DNA from: Vitis vinifera
Taxonomy: Eukaryota > Streptophyta > Magnoliopsida > Vitales > Vitaceae
Reading direction: 5' to 3'
NCBI RefSeq assembly: GCF_030704535.1
Contig: NC_081817.1
Coordinates: 2,247,001 to 2,311,000 of the forward strand
DNA length: 64,000 nucleotides
A model generated the notes under the pieces. The model worked only from the letters and a program-made list of their open reading frames with translations. It was not told the origin of the DNA and ran no database searches. The position numbers and the translations under genes were made by a program. Of the stretch, positions 1-11,700 are shown one piece after another. Within the stretch, counting starts at the first letter, position 1; each line of letters starts with the position of its first letter.

Positions 1-386
1 GATTTTAAAAGAAATTGGACCCACAAACTCTAGATGAGCAACAAAAACCATTTGGTTTTGTATTGTATTTTTTTTTTATGTCAAGCAAGATTGTGAATGG
101 AAATATAAGACATACATGGATACGATTACAGCACAATTTTTACAAAGATGTGATTCAAAATAGACATGAAATTACAAATTGCTAAAAGGAGGCCGGCATT
201 TAGAAAGCAATGTCTTGGATTTTCATAAGAGGGGGATGCAAACATTAATGGTGGAGCTAGCATTTTCCTTCAAGGGATAATAACAAATAAAAAAATAATA
301 TTTAATAAATAATAAATACAAAAAAAATATATATTGATAGATAATGTTTTTATTAAATACGTTTACAATTGCCTTCTATAATTTTC

Positions 387-456
<70 letters not shown>

Positions 457-570
457 GATTAAAAAAACATTTTCTCCCTAGTAGTAGTTGCAATAGGCAT
501 GATTAGAATCAATGCAACAAGCAAGTAAATTAATAAATGCACAATATATTTCTCTATCTCAACCATTTTT

Positions 571-620
<50 letters not shown>

Positions 621-979
621 GAGTAAAAAAACATTTTCTCCCTAGTAGTAGTTGCAATAGGCATGATTAGAATTAATGCAACAAGCAAATAAATTAATAA
701 ATGCACAATATATTTCTCTGTCTCAACCATTTTTTGTGCAAAATCACTATTCATTTCACTATTAAAAACTTAATATTAGAGCGCTTATTAATAATGTCAG
801 TCTTGAATTGATCATTAAATACTATGGATTAGTTTTTTATTATAAAAAATGGTAAATGAATCATATCTTGATGAAACAATTATTAAGCTTTTGAAGTTAT
901 AAATCAATAAGAACATAGAATAACTCCACCTTGATACAAGTTTAAGTTTGCGATTTCTTGAACTTTACGTGGTAGTATC
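1..979. other. Gene-free AT-rich spacer
   Basis: No coding signal is visible on either strand. The stretch holds two long (TA)n tracts and the tandem duplication listed separately. The rest is AT-rich, low-information sequence. Confidence 0.6.
387..738. repeat. (CA)n(TA)n microsatellite and a tandem duplication of about 165 bp
   Basis: A CA run passes into a TA run (about 387-453). The unique block after it, which begins 'attaagattaaaaaaacatt' and ends 'ctcaaccattttttgt' (about 452-574), is repeated almost exactly at about 615-737 after a second (TA)n run (575-617). Only a few substitutions separate the two copies. The duplicated unit therefore comprises a TA tract plus about 125 bp of unique DNA, and replication slippage or unequal exchange at the TA tracts is the simplest origin. 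Confidence 0.85.
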
Positions 980-1524
980 TGTTGGGACGTCATTTGTTTT
1001 GAGTATATTTGGCTCTGTGCCAGTCAAGGGCGTCACAGAGTGGCCTCCCCAGGATTCGAACTCGGGACCTTAACCCTGGCAGTTGCCCTCCTGGTACCAT
1101 CTGGGCTACTAGCCCAGATGGTACCAGGAGGGCACACTCAAGCACCTTAAGGCTTGGTCTTGAGTTCGAATCCTAGGGACGTCACCCCAAGGGTCAAATA
1201 AACAAATGGCCCCATAAGACTTTGCGCTGCTGGCCCATTCCGACTGTGATGCCCCTGACTGGCACAGTTCGGTGGTACGGCTGGCACCAGAGCAAAAAAG
1301 GCCGACGTTTATGTTGGGACGTCATTTGTTTTGAGTATATTTGGCTCTGTGCCAGTCAAGGGCGTCACAGAGTGGCCTCCCCAGGATTCGAATAGTAGCC
1401 CAGATGATACCAGGAGGGCAACTGCCAGGGTTAAGGTCCCGAGTTCGAATCCTGGGGAGGCCACTCTGTGACGCCCTTGACTGGCACAGAGCCAAATATA
1501 CTCAAAACAAATGACGTCCCAACA
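980..1524. mobile_element. Nested palindromic SINE-like (tRNA-derived) element
   Basis: The outer arms 980-1,111 and 1,393-1,524 are reverse complements of each other with about one mismatch. The ends are TGTTGGGACG and CGTCCCAACA, and the element is flanked by a 5-bp duplication GTATC (975-979 and 1,525-1,529). Each arm has a tRNA-like A-box region (tagcccagatggta) and a B-box-like motif (gagttcgaatcct), as in tRNA-derived SINEs, with the promoter ends facing inward. Between the arms lie a diverged plus-strand copy (1,109-1,311) and a minus-strand fragment (1,312-1,392). The structure is seen directly. The SINE assignment rests on the Pol III-like boxes and is tentative, because TG...CA ends with a 5-bp duplication are more typical of LTR-type integration. 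Confidence 0.6.
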
Positions 1525-1529
1525 GTATC

Positions 1530-3100
1530 CTTTTAGTTAAAAAGGTATCATCTATATTTGAAACATTGGTATTATATTTTTCAAAAAAACAGAAAATTTG
1601 ATCATGCGGAGAATTCCAACCATTCTTTCATCATTTATATATATATTTCGATCCAAAGTCATTATATTAACGATATCGTAATCTCCATTTTATAATGTTG
1701 TGATAATTCATTTGTGATTCCCAATTTAACTCTCATCTAATATAAACTGAATACAAAATTAAATGGTTGTAATATTAACTCTAACAAGTTAATTGTGTCA
1801 TATATTTATTTAAAATTTGAGTCATTTTCCACAATAATCCTAAATACTTTTGTTACATATGAGACCACGTTCAACAATCCAAGTGTCATACTATGTGTCT
1901 TAATGTATATCATTAAAATGTTTAAAGGTTATTTTATGTAACGGCGGCTTTAGAAATTACATAGAGTTTGTTTGACATTTGTTTTTAAGAACAATTTTCT
2001 ATTATGTAGAACAAAAAAATAAGAAAACATGTTTGATAACCACAAACTTTTTTATGTTGTCTATTTTTAAGAACAGAAAACAGGTTGTTTTCAAATAATA
2101 TCTTTGAGTTGTTTTATTGTTTTCGCTTGTTTTCTTAAAGTGATTTTAGAAAATAATTATACAAGTACATGGAATAATTAAAAATAAAACATAAATATAA
2201 AAATTATTTTTAAAACATATTTAAAAATATTAAAAACATTTTAGGTTCCCAAACAAAAACATTTTTTCAGAACTGTTTTCAAAAACAGTTATTAAATAGG
2301 GTCTTATTCTTTCTCCTTACTTTTCAAAATAATTGCAAAGTCTTCCTCTTCGACTTCAACATCTCGATTACTTTGTAGTATTAAGAATCAATCCATCTAA
2401 TAAATAATATAAACTTGTTTTCTACGAAATTAAGAATTTCAAAGAAAGATTTGTTAGGAGACTTCCTTGATCCATGTATAGGTGAAACCCAAGGATCAAG
2501 TGACTATCACATGGGGGGAATTTAATCAACCCACCACCTCCCATGTTACAAACATGTATAGTCTCCTTCATGCATCCTTCCAAAATGATGGCCCTAATTG
2601 ACATGTATTTTTCTAGTACCAACAAAAATGATTCAGCACATAAAATAAGTTTCTTTTCCCCCTTTCGTAGGGCTTGGGGAAGTTGACTATTTAACTTTCC
2701 CGTAAATAGTTCAAGCAAATGATGATCATAAAAATGGATATTTTTTCAAAAAATATTTGTCTATATCCACTTTGATGGGTTTTGATTGAGATCTCTCAAC
2801 ACTAAAAGATTTAGTGGCTTGTCTAGGCCTTTCAACTGCCTAAAAAGATGGTAGAATATCACATATAAAGCTTTTCCCTTTTTTACCATATGGTATAAAA
2901 AAAATAATTTATTGCTATTATCTTGGCTTTCCATATGTTGTGTGGTTTTCGTTTCACATGCAACATGAGAAACAACATCATTGTTTTTTAGTATGAATTG
3001 TTTCTTATATCTTTTTAAAATCAAGCAAAAGTTAAAATAGGAATCATGTTATCGATAAGTAAATAATTCATTAATAATTTTTTTGAAGTTATATCTTTTC
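1530..3100. other. Gene-free AT-rich spacer
   Basis: Only AT-rich sequence is seen. Short open frames on the minus strand (2,422-2,718 and 2,761-3,024) show no recognisable domain and no supporting splice or promoter context, so I do not call a gene. Confidence 0.5.
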
Positions 3101-3106
3101 AATATT

Positions 3107-3505
3107 TGTGTGATATCCCACATCGAATAGGGGAACATTCTTTATACCATATAAGTATAAATTTATTTTAATTATGTAGATATGTTTTAAAGTTGCAATG
3201 ACTCATTGAGGTTTAGAGCGAATAATATCTATATATTTTAATTATGTAGACATGTTTTAAAGTTGCAATGACTCATTGAGGTTTAGAGCGAATAATATTT
3301 ATATAATTAGGAGCAAATCGTTATAAATAGTATCAGAACCCATCTTTGATCCCGGTGTTGGGATTCATAATCCTATGAGATACAACGAAAATGTTGTATT
3401 TATATGAGGGGTATTTGTGATATCCCACATCAGATATGAAGAATGTTCCTAATGTTATACACATATAAATTCCTCTTAATTTTGTAAGCATGTTTTTCAT
3501 GAAAC
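3107..3505 (+). mobile_element. Small LTR/TRIM-like retroelement fossil
   Basis: Two copies of a terminal sequence beginning TGTGATATCCCACATC lie at 3,107 and 3,416 in the same orientation. That start is common in plant LTR and TRIM elements. Between them, about 3,329-3,341 (tagtatcagaacc), is a sequence like the initiator-Met tRNA primer-binding site (TGGTATCAGAGC). The first terminal repeat contains an internal direct duplication of about 69 bp (about 3,166-3,304). No coding region is present, so a non-autonomous TRIM fits best. The second repeat looks truncated, and the element is old and broken. Confidence 0.55.
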
Positions 3506-5200
3506 CATTCGAACTCATAGTTTTCTATTATTGAAAATATGAGGAGAAAAAACTTTTGAACTTAATAAAAAATTTTGTGGGTTTTTTCAAAATTTATTAG
3601 TTTTTATTTATTTTTAAAAATTAATATAAAAATTAAATCATTTTCATTATATTTGATAATAAATCAAATAAAAATGTTTGGGTTTCTCAACCCTTCCCAT
3701 GTTGTCTAGAATGTAAACAAATTCTTAAAAAACGTTGAAACCACCATTCAAATTCTCTTTCATCACTCATTTCATTATAATTTCCAAAAATAAAAAAAAT
3801 TATAAATATTAGAAAATGTGTTAATAATCATGAGATGAATACCCATTTTTAATTATAATATTTTATGAATTACCCATCTTGTTCCAAAATGAAATAATAC
3901 AATAGCTAGCATTATATTACGTGTCATAATATAATTGGCTGTCCGTGGCCCACTTGTAAAAACGCGCTCGTCAACGATCGTGGGCACGTGTCGGCGCAAG
4001 TGCATGGTCAGCTCTGCCGTCTCCTTCATTCGCGCTCAAATCTAGAAAGTGTGCGTACCTGCCCCAAACTTTTGGAATTAGATTTTTATTTTTTCATGTG
4101 ATCAAGAAATTAATGCTCGTGGCGGTTAAAATAAAATAAAACAAAAAAACCAAAAAGACAAAAACACTTTTTTTTTTTTTCAACTGAGTTAATGCATCAA
4201 AATAACTCATCTACAATGTCTCAAACCCTTACGTCAACAATAATCATGAATATTAACACCTAACTCCAAACCTAAAATTCGTTATTTATAACATCACTAA
4301 TTGACATATAAAACATTATAACTCTATCAAAATAAAATATTATTTGACATCAAATTCAAATATAAAAAAAACATAAAAGTTATTGCTCATACTTTTTTTA
4401 AAATTATTGCTAAGATGAAAAAACCCCTTTCGGATACGTCGTATTGTGAATACGCTTGATAAAATTAGTTAAAAAAAAATTATTGTTTGTGTATAAAAAA
4501 TAATACCAAAAATAAAATTTTAATTTTTATATTATATATATATATATATATATTTTTTTTTATTTTATTTTTTTTTTTTTTTACGAGATTTAAGAAAAAT
4601 ATAAAATGTAAAGAGGTTTATTTTGTATTATGATATGGTCCGCTCACATGTTTACATCATTACCTTCATTGTTTTGAATTTTCTTGTGGCTACTTGCTAT
4701 GAGAACCTTACCAACAAGACACCATAGGTGGTCAGCTTGACACAAAATAATTAAAATATAAAAAGAAAAAGGAAAAAAAGGTGCACACATTTGACCAAGG
4801 AAAACTTTTCAAGAAAAATAATGGATGAGAAAGTCTTTCGTGAAAAATAAACCAATTAAAATATAATTTTTTTAAAAATAAAAATAGAAAAATCCGATAT
4901 CATGTTAAAAAGGAATCTTATTTCATATGCTTATAAATAAATATTATTTTTTATTTAGAAATTATTTTTTTCTATAATAAAATATTCCCAAAAAATAATA
5001 ATAATAAATCCGATAAAATTTACCATTTCTAACGTGTAATTTAAGAAATTTTATTATTCTTTAATATCTACCAAATCAATTCTAAGCAATTAAATCCAAG
5101 ATCATTTTTCAAATTTTTTACACAAATCAAAAGCCCCACCACACTTTGCTTTTTAAAACTTAATATTTTGTAATAATCCACCCAACCTTTGGCCTAAATG
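3506..5200. other. Gene-free spacer with AT-rich low-complexity tracts
   Basis: The stretch is mostly poly-A/T and (TA)n (4,531-4,550). A GC-richer island at about 3,939-4,070 stands out from its surroundings and contains a CACGTG G-box. No ORF of note is present. Confidence 0.5.
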
Positions 5201-5273
5201 GATTGGCCCTTAAGATAAGTGCTGACCCGAAGGTGGTGAGAGCAGTGCCTCTAATTCTTCTCTTGGATTTCTC

Positions 5274-5280
5274 TATATAA
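5274..5280 (+). promoter_or_regulatory. TATA box of the alpha/beta-hydrolase gene
   Basis: TATATAA lies about 190 bp upstream of the proposed start codon. A pyrimidine-rich leader (about 5,310-5,460), typical of plant 5' UTRs, follows it. Confidence 0.65.
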
Positions 5281-5465
5281 ACCGCCAAGATTCAGTCCTC
5301 AAACGATCACCTGGTCCACCTCCTTCATCTTCTCCTTCTCCTACTCCTCTGTTTGTGGCAAGCTTTCCATTTCCGTAATTTTCTCACCCTTTCCTTTCTT
5401 CTATTACTTCCCTATTCTTTCTCTTTTCCTTATCTCAGAAAAGAGACTTCTGAGGTCCCTCTTTC

Positions 5466-7150
5466 ATGGTAATCATCACCTCTTTCTCTGTTGGCCTCTA
5501 ATTTTCTCACATCTCTCATTCTGATGTTCTTTTGTTTTTGTCGGTGATTCTTTCCAGGCGGGCGAAATGAGAAATCATGTGAAGTATGAAGAGGTTAGTC
5601 AACTTGGCCTGGTTTTGGGTTGAAAAAAACTTGAGAGTTTATTTTTTTTCTTTTTACCTTTTGTTGTGTTTGGATGGTGAGAATCATGACTGAGACTTGA
5701 AAAATTATGCAGGAATATATATTGAATTCTCGAGGACTGAAGCTCTTCACATGCAGATGGTTTCCTGCAAACCAAGATCCGAAAGCCTTGATCTTCATCC
5801 TCCATGGTTATGCCATGGAGTGCAGCATCTCCATGAATGGTATGGCATCTACACCATTGAATTTCAAATTTTCTTTTTCACCATGAGAAGGAAAAGGAAA
5901 AGGAAAATTTGAATCATATGGGGATTATTGAATTGGCTTCAGATACTGGAACGAGGCTGGCAAAGGCAGGATATGCAGTTTACGGGATTGACTTTGAAGG
6001 CCATGGAAAATCATCTGGGCTTGGTGGCCTCATTTCCTGCTTTGATGATATAGTTAGCGACTGTGCTAATTATTTCTCAACCATTTGTGGTAATTAAAAC
6101 CATCCTCCCGATTCAGTTCTGATTTCTCCTTTTGTTTTCTTAGCAACCAAACACACACAGAGATACATAAAAACCATTCAATTACCAACTTTTCTTGGTG
6201 GGATTTTCTTGTTTGTGAACAAAAACAGAACACAAAGATAACATAGGGAAGATGAGATATCTGTATGGAGAATCAATGGGAGGAGCAATAGCTCTGAATA
6301 TGGATAGACAAACACCAGATTATTGGGATGGCGCAGTCTTGGTTGCACCCATGTGCAAGGTATGTTTCTATTCCCGTGTTTTCATACAACAAACGTAAAT
6401 ATTCCTAAGAATTTTTTTTTCTATGTAAAAAGATTGCAGATGATATGAAGCCAAATCCAGTGGTGATCACTGTTCTAACCATGTTGTGCAAGGTCATTCC
6501 AACCTGGAAAATGATCCCCACAGAAGATGTGGTAGAAATGGCCTTCAAAGAACCAGAAAAAAGAGCAGAGGTGTGTGTTCCCTCTAATTTATTGAATCCA
6601 ATTTTGTTTGAATAATTTGATTTCACCTTCTCTCATTAATTGAATCATTAATCCACAGATACGGTCCAATCCATACTGCTACAAGGGACGAATTCGCTTG
6701 AAGACAGGCCAAGAACTTTTAAGAGTCAGCTTAGACTTGGAAAAGAATCTCCACAAGGTTGGTCCCAATTTACAAACATTTTACTTATCGAATAAAATTT
6801 TGGTTTTGTATTTGAAGTTGGCCTTTGAAATCTAACTTGGGTGGGGGTGTTTGTAACAGATACAAATGCCTTTTCTAGTTGTTCATGGGGGAGACGACAA
6901 GGTGACGGATCCATCAACCAGCAAGCAGTTACACGAAACAGCCGCCAGCGCTGACAAGACCTTCAAGCTATATCCCGGGATGTGGCACGGCCTGACTTCT
7001 GGTGAGCCGCCTGAGAATATAGACACGGTGTTTTCGGATATTATCAACTGGTTGGATGAGAGGTCCGCCATAGGAAACTCAAGGTTGGAGAAGGAGAGAA
7101 AATCTAGGAATGATGGTTTCATCTCCAGCAAGAAGAAGATGGTTTGCTAA
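5466..7150 (+). CDS. Monoacylglycerol lipase / caffeoylshikimate esterase-like hydrolase
   Basis: This is an alpha/beta-hydrolase of the plant MAGL/CSE-like family, which hydrolyses monoacylglycerols or related esters, probably in the cytosol or at membranes. I derived the coding exons from GT-AG sites and frame continuity: 5,466-5,468, 5,558-5,593, 5,713-5,839, 5,943-6,089, 6,229-6,359, 6,433-6,570, 6,659-6,757 and 6,860-7,150, giving 323 aa, the usual family length. Visible motifs are HGYAMECS near the oxyanion region, GIDFEGHGKS, the nucleophile elbow GESMGG, the acid-bearing VVHGGDDKVTDP, and the histidine in MWHGLTSG, so the catalytic triad looks complete. The first coding exon contributes only the ATG (ATG|gtaatc), giving MAGEMRNHVKYEE. 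If that splice is wrong, translation could start four residues later at 5,567. Which ester is the real substrate cannot be decided from sequence. Confidence 0.9.
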
Positions 7151-8707
7151 CAGGAATATGCCAATTTGGATGTGGGGATGTATAATTTTACTAGGATTCA
7201 ATTTTAGTTTGCATTTGAATAATTTTAATTTAATCCTTCATGGAAATTATGATAATATATGTAGGAAAGAAAAAAAAAAAGGATTATGACCCAGGAAAAA
7301 AAGGGACTTTGAAGCAATTCGGTTGTTGAAATGGTGACCCAGTACGAAAGAAGAACCACTCGTTAACCATATCCAATGGAACAAAAAGTTGTCCTTTTCC
7401 TATGCTTTTCTACCTTCAATTGACTAATAATAAGGCACCTTCAATTGACTAATAGACATGCAAACTGTGGTATAGGTATAAAGATGGATTGTAACTCACA
7501 TTGGCATAGATCTTAGTTCAGTGAAAAAAAAAATGGATGGTCTGAATTTGTCAAAAATTCAATACAAAAATGACTTTTTGTGTTTAAACAAAAGATCTAA
7601 AAATAAAACTTAACAATAGACTTGCCACCCAAAAAAAAGTCCTAGTTCATACTGCATACATTCTAAACTAGGTTTATTTCTTAAACAACCCACAACCCAT
7701 GAAACATGGTAAAGCACATACAAAAAAGAGATTTCAAATCCCAACATGCAGCTGGTGAGAATTATGAAAACAGAGGATGGAGATCATGGCCATTCAATCA
7801 CCTGGTTGGTTAGTAAGAAAATCTTAAACATCTATTTTCTGCAGAGGAAATGGGACAGGTAGTGTTCCAGAGAATAAGATGAGAGTATGCAGAGACGGAA
7901 TCTGAGGATCAACATCAACAACAAATCCACAAAAAGAAAGACCTAATAAAATCTGTTATTGCTTAATTACAACATAAGAAATGGAAGGCTCGCCTAATGA
8001 GCTGCAGCTATTCCTTTTTTCGGGGGGTTTCTTTCCCAGCACTTCTAGCTTTCCCAGGCGCTGATTTTTTTCCATCTGTAAATAGGTGTCTCATGGCCTT
8101 CTGATTATCTATTCTAGTGTCTAGGAACAACTAGCATGCTTCGTTTGTTAGTGTAACTCCATACGGCGTTTCTCCGTTTTGAACACAAACTCAAGAGAGC
8201 ACCTAAGATACAAAACCGAATTACTGATGAGTGTCCGCACAATGATAATAAAGATTCAAACTCCAAACAGTACCATATGTGAATTGTTATTGGGTGTAAC
8301 ACAACAGAGGCCAAATCCAAATAATTCTTCAGGAAATGAGTTATGGTAATCCGAAAGACAGAAAAAATAGAAAAGAAGCCTAATGTATGTATGTATGAAA
8401 TGCAGGGACAAAGCAACAAACAGAGATAAATATAAAGTTATTCAAAGAAATAAAATTGCACAGATTCATGATAATTGTTTGGAGCCCTTTCATGTTTAGT
8501 TCCAATAAAATAGACAGATCTTAGCTAAAAATATAGGATCATGCAAAGAAACATCAAGAAATTTATTCCAGTACCCATGAGAGGCTTGTGGGAATCACCT
8601 CACCATGATCTTTTAGAGGAATCATAAAATAAAAGAATATGATCCAGGTGAAAGGGCATGTCCAAGTTGCTGGGGTAGGAAATGATGTACCTTTGAACTG
8701 ATACTTC
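7151..8707. other. Convergent intergenic region / 3' UTRs
   Basis: This is the region between the two convergent genes. It should hold both 3' UTRs. No further coding exon is supported. Confidence 0.5.
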
Positions 8708-11700
8708 TCAAATGATCTTATTTCGAACTTCTTCAAGTTTCTTCAGTATCTCCCCTGGAGTTCTGTCCAATTCATCCGCAATTTTTCTCTGCAAATCCAG
8801 AGGCAGTGTAGGAAACTGCTCACATAGATCCCCATCAATCACATCCTGCAGGGTGATTCCACAAAGTGTTAAGTTGGGGCCATTACCAACTAAAACTACT
8901 GACTCAAAAATTCAAGCACCTAAGTGGGAAAAATTAAAATATTTCTATATTCAGCATAAATAGAAAGAACATGATGCATGTTGCTTATCACCAAGCATTT
9001 TAAATAAGAAAATGTTATCATAAGTAGTAGCAGCAGCAACAATGGTAGTAGATGTGTTCAGTCCTGGTCAACAGTGCACAAATGGAGCTTGTCTTAGCCC
9101 ACAATTGCTGGTTAATCAAATGCCTAAATGCACTTTAGGGGTCTTTGGACATTCCATTAATCCCAATCATTCGATGCCACCCATAGTATCTGAAGGGATG
9201 AAATTGTTTGTTCTTCTACTTTAAAATGGAATAATTATTTCAAATGAAATTGCAGTTTTGTAGAATTCACACACAAAATGATGATAAGATGCCTAACAGT
9301 TGCTATTTCTTTATACTCTTCCACCACCTCCCTCCCAAAGAAAATCAATTTAATCAATAGACTCATTCATTTTAAACATCATGCTATAAATGTATATGTA
9401 TATGTACATATGCATGTATGAAGAGTCTGTATATTTCAACATATCAATTCACACCCTCATAGAATTAAGAGCACTAATCCAAAAGCAAGACCTAAGCTGC
9501 AAGCTTAGCAGCTTGGATGAAATTGCCTAACTTTAGACTCTTGAAAACCCAAAGAGAAAGTAAAATCAAAAGTCTCAGCACCCTGATAGATCCCAGTCCA
9601 GGGTTCTTGTTGAATAAACAACTCCCCACTAAAAACAAAAAGAACAAAATCCAAAACCAAAAACAAAAAATAAAATGAAAAGAGAAAAGAGAAAAATAAT
9701 GAAATTTATAGTAGGTCTATGGTGACTTGGCAATGTGAAAAATGTGTGCATTTGAGGGGACAATGAAGCAAAGAGTTCACCTTAACAGGAAAATAAGCAG
9801 ATCTGTAAGCCATGTGATCTCTTCCACACAGAGGTGGGTGTTCCTGTCTCATATGCATCTCCAAGTGAGAAAAGAAGTCAACATCATCCCGCGAGGTGAA
9901 CGCAAGCAATGCCCCTAAGCTCCCCATCACTGTCCCATAGATGATGCACTCTCCACCACCTGGTATTAGAGATGCCTTCTGCAAGCATGTGACCACATCA
10001 CCAACATGGAACTGTACTATCTCCTCTACCTTGTTGGGAGCACCATTCAGCTTCCCCTGCTCCCACTTTATCTTCCCACCAGTGGGATCTTCTTCAACCT
10101 CATCCGATACATCCTGAGGCAACCTCACAAAATAGATATTCCCAAACTTGTCGGCTCCTGCCATGGTGTCAAAATCTATGTGGTAAGATGCTGTCAACCA
10201 TCTTGGAACACTATCATCAGCAAATATATACAGTTGATTTTCATCCCGTCTATACTTGCAATAATGGAATGACTGCAAAATGACATCAAGATTTACAGTC
10301 AGTAAGTTCATTAAAGGGGAAAAGTGTACTAATGAAAGGGATAAAACAAAGGCCTATGCAAGCATCTCACTTTTTGACATATTCCAGAATATAAAAAGGT
10401 CAATACCTATAAAATTATGGAATCAATAGAAAATAACTACATGGTTGAGGATTATGTAATCGGATGATTTTGGGCAATATTACTTTTCAAACTCTTCTGA
10501 CAAAATGCCAAATGATCTATTATTCAAATAAATGCACAGCCATTCAACCATATGATGATCTATTCTCCCGTTATTGAAAAAAGGCGACATCTGTATTCCT
10601 TTTCCATAGGACTCTTCCAAACCCAAAAAGGAAAAAAATAAAATAAAACGAGGTGCTTGGCAGCCAAAATCTGTGAATTCATCAATTCAGACAGGTCCAA
10701 ACTTCGCCAGAAGGACTTCTACTGACCAGCAGATCACACAGAAGATAGTTGCTCTGATTAGGGGAAAATGAATCTGTTCCCCTGACAACCCAAGACAAAC
10801 CACAACCACCCTCTCACAATGCACACACATAAATATACATTCCAAAAGAGATAAATGACAATCCAAAAAATTTAGATGTAACTTTCTTAGCGTACATACC
10901 TCTTGAATGTCGCCTACATAAATTCTGTCCCGATAAGTGTGAATAGAGACTATTGTATTTGGAAACAGCTTATTCTCACATTTCCTGAGCAATCTTCTTT
11001 TCCCCAAATCATATAATCTGAGCACAGATCCTATTCCAGCAAGTAATCTTCCCTGGAACTGGCATAAAGCAAGAGGAACACCTTCCACTTGTGTCTTGTG
11101 CAATAATTCAAGGGATTTCCCATCTTCCAAAAACCTATAAATATGAATATAACCTGCATCAAAAGATCTTTTGGGCCAAAACTGCAGTGACTTTGCTGTA
11201 CCGACAGCTAAAAGAGTTCCATACTCTTTATCATGGAAATTCACAGTGCATATGCTAAATGCAGCCTCATTATCCTGAAGCTCCAGCAGACAAGTTGTGG
11301 TTGCTGTCCTAGGATCAAGAATTCTGATGCAAGAAACCCACTTATCAGACTCTGCCTTTGGATAACCATACTGTTCATCAGAGAGGGGATCATCCTTATC
11401 TTCATCGTCACCACCATTCTCCATCTGCTCCACATTACCATTCCCGTTCTCCCCCATTCCAGCAGCCTCAAAGCATTCCTTTTTAGCGGCTTCACGCTCT
11501 TCTGCTGCAAATGCTCCTTGATCACTCTCAATAACTACCAATAATTTTCGCTTGGGTTGAAGAACAAACTTTCTCGGTGTATACCTTAAAGGAATCACAG
11601 TTTCATTAAATGTTTCACCCAGTCTTTCAATAGTAAAGACCCTCAGCGCATCCCCGGCAACAGCAACCACACCTTCAGCACACTGATCAGATGAAAATGA

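Noticed and set aside
2422-2718. Minus-strand open frame of 98 codons
   Set aside because: No recognisable domain, no promoter and no splice context, and it lies in a repeat-rich spacer.
8014-8108. Minus-strand stretch that could read as a basic C-terminal tail (FTDGKKSAPGKARSAGKET)
   Set aside because: It lies in the likely SF3B3 3' UTR, has no partner exon and no identified family. I could not support it as coding.
10687-10899. C-terminal run-on of the large SF3B3 frame
   Set aside because: It is intron 1 read-through. The protein continues in the exon at 10,272-9,781 after a canonical GT-AG intron.
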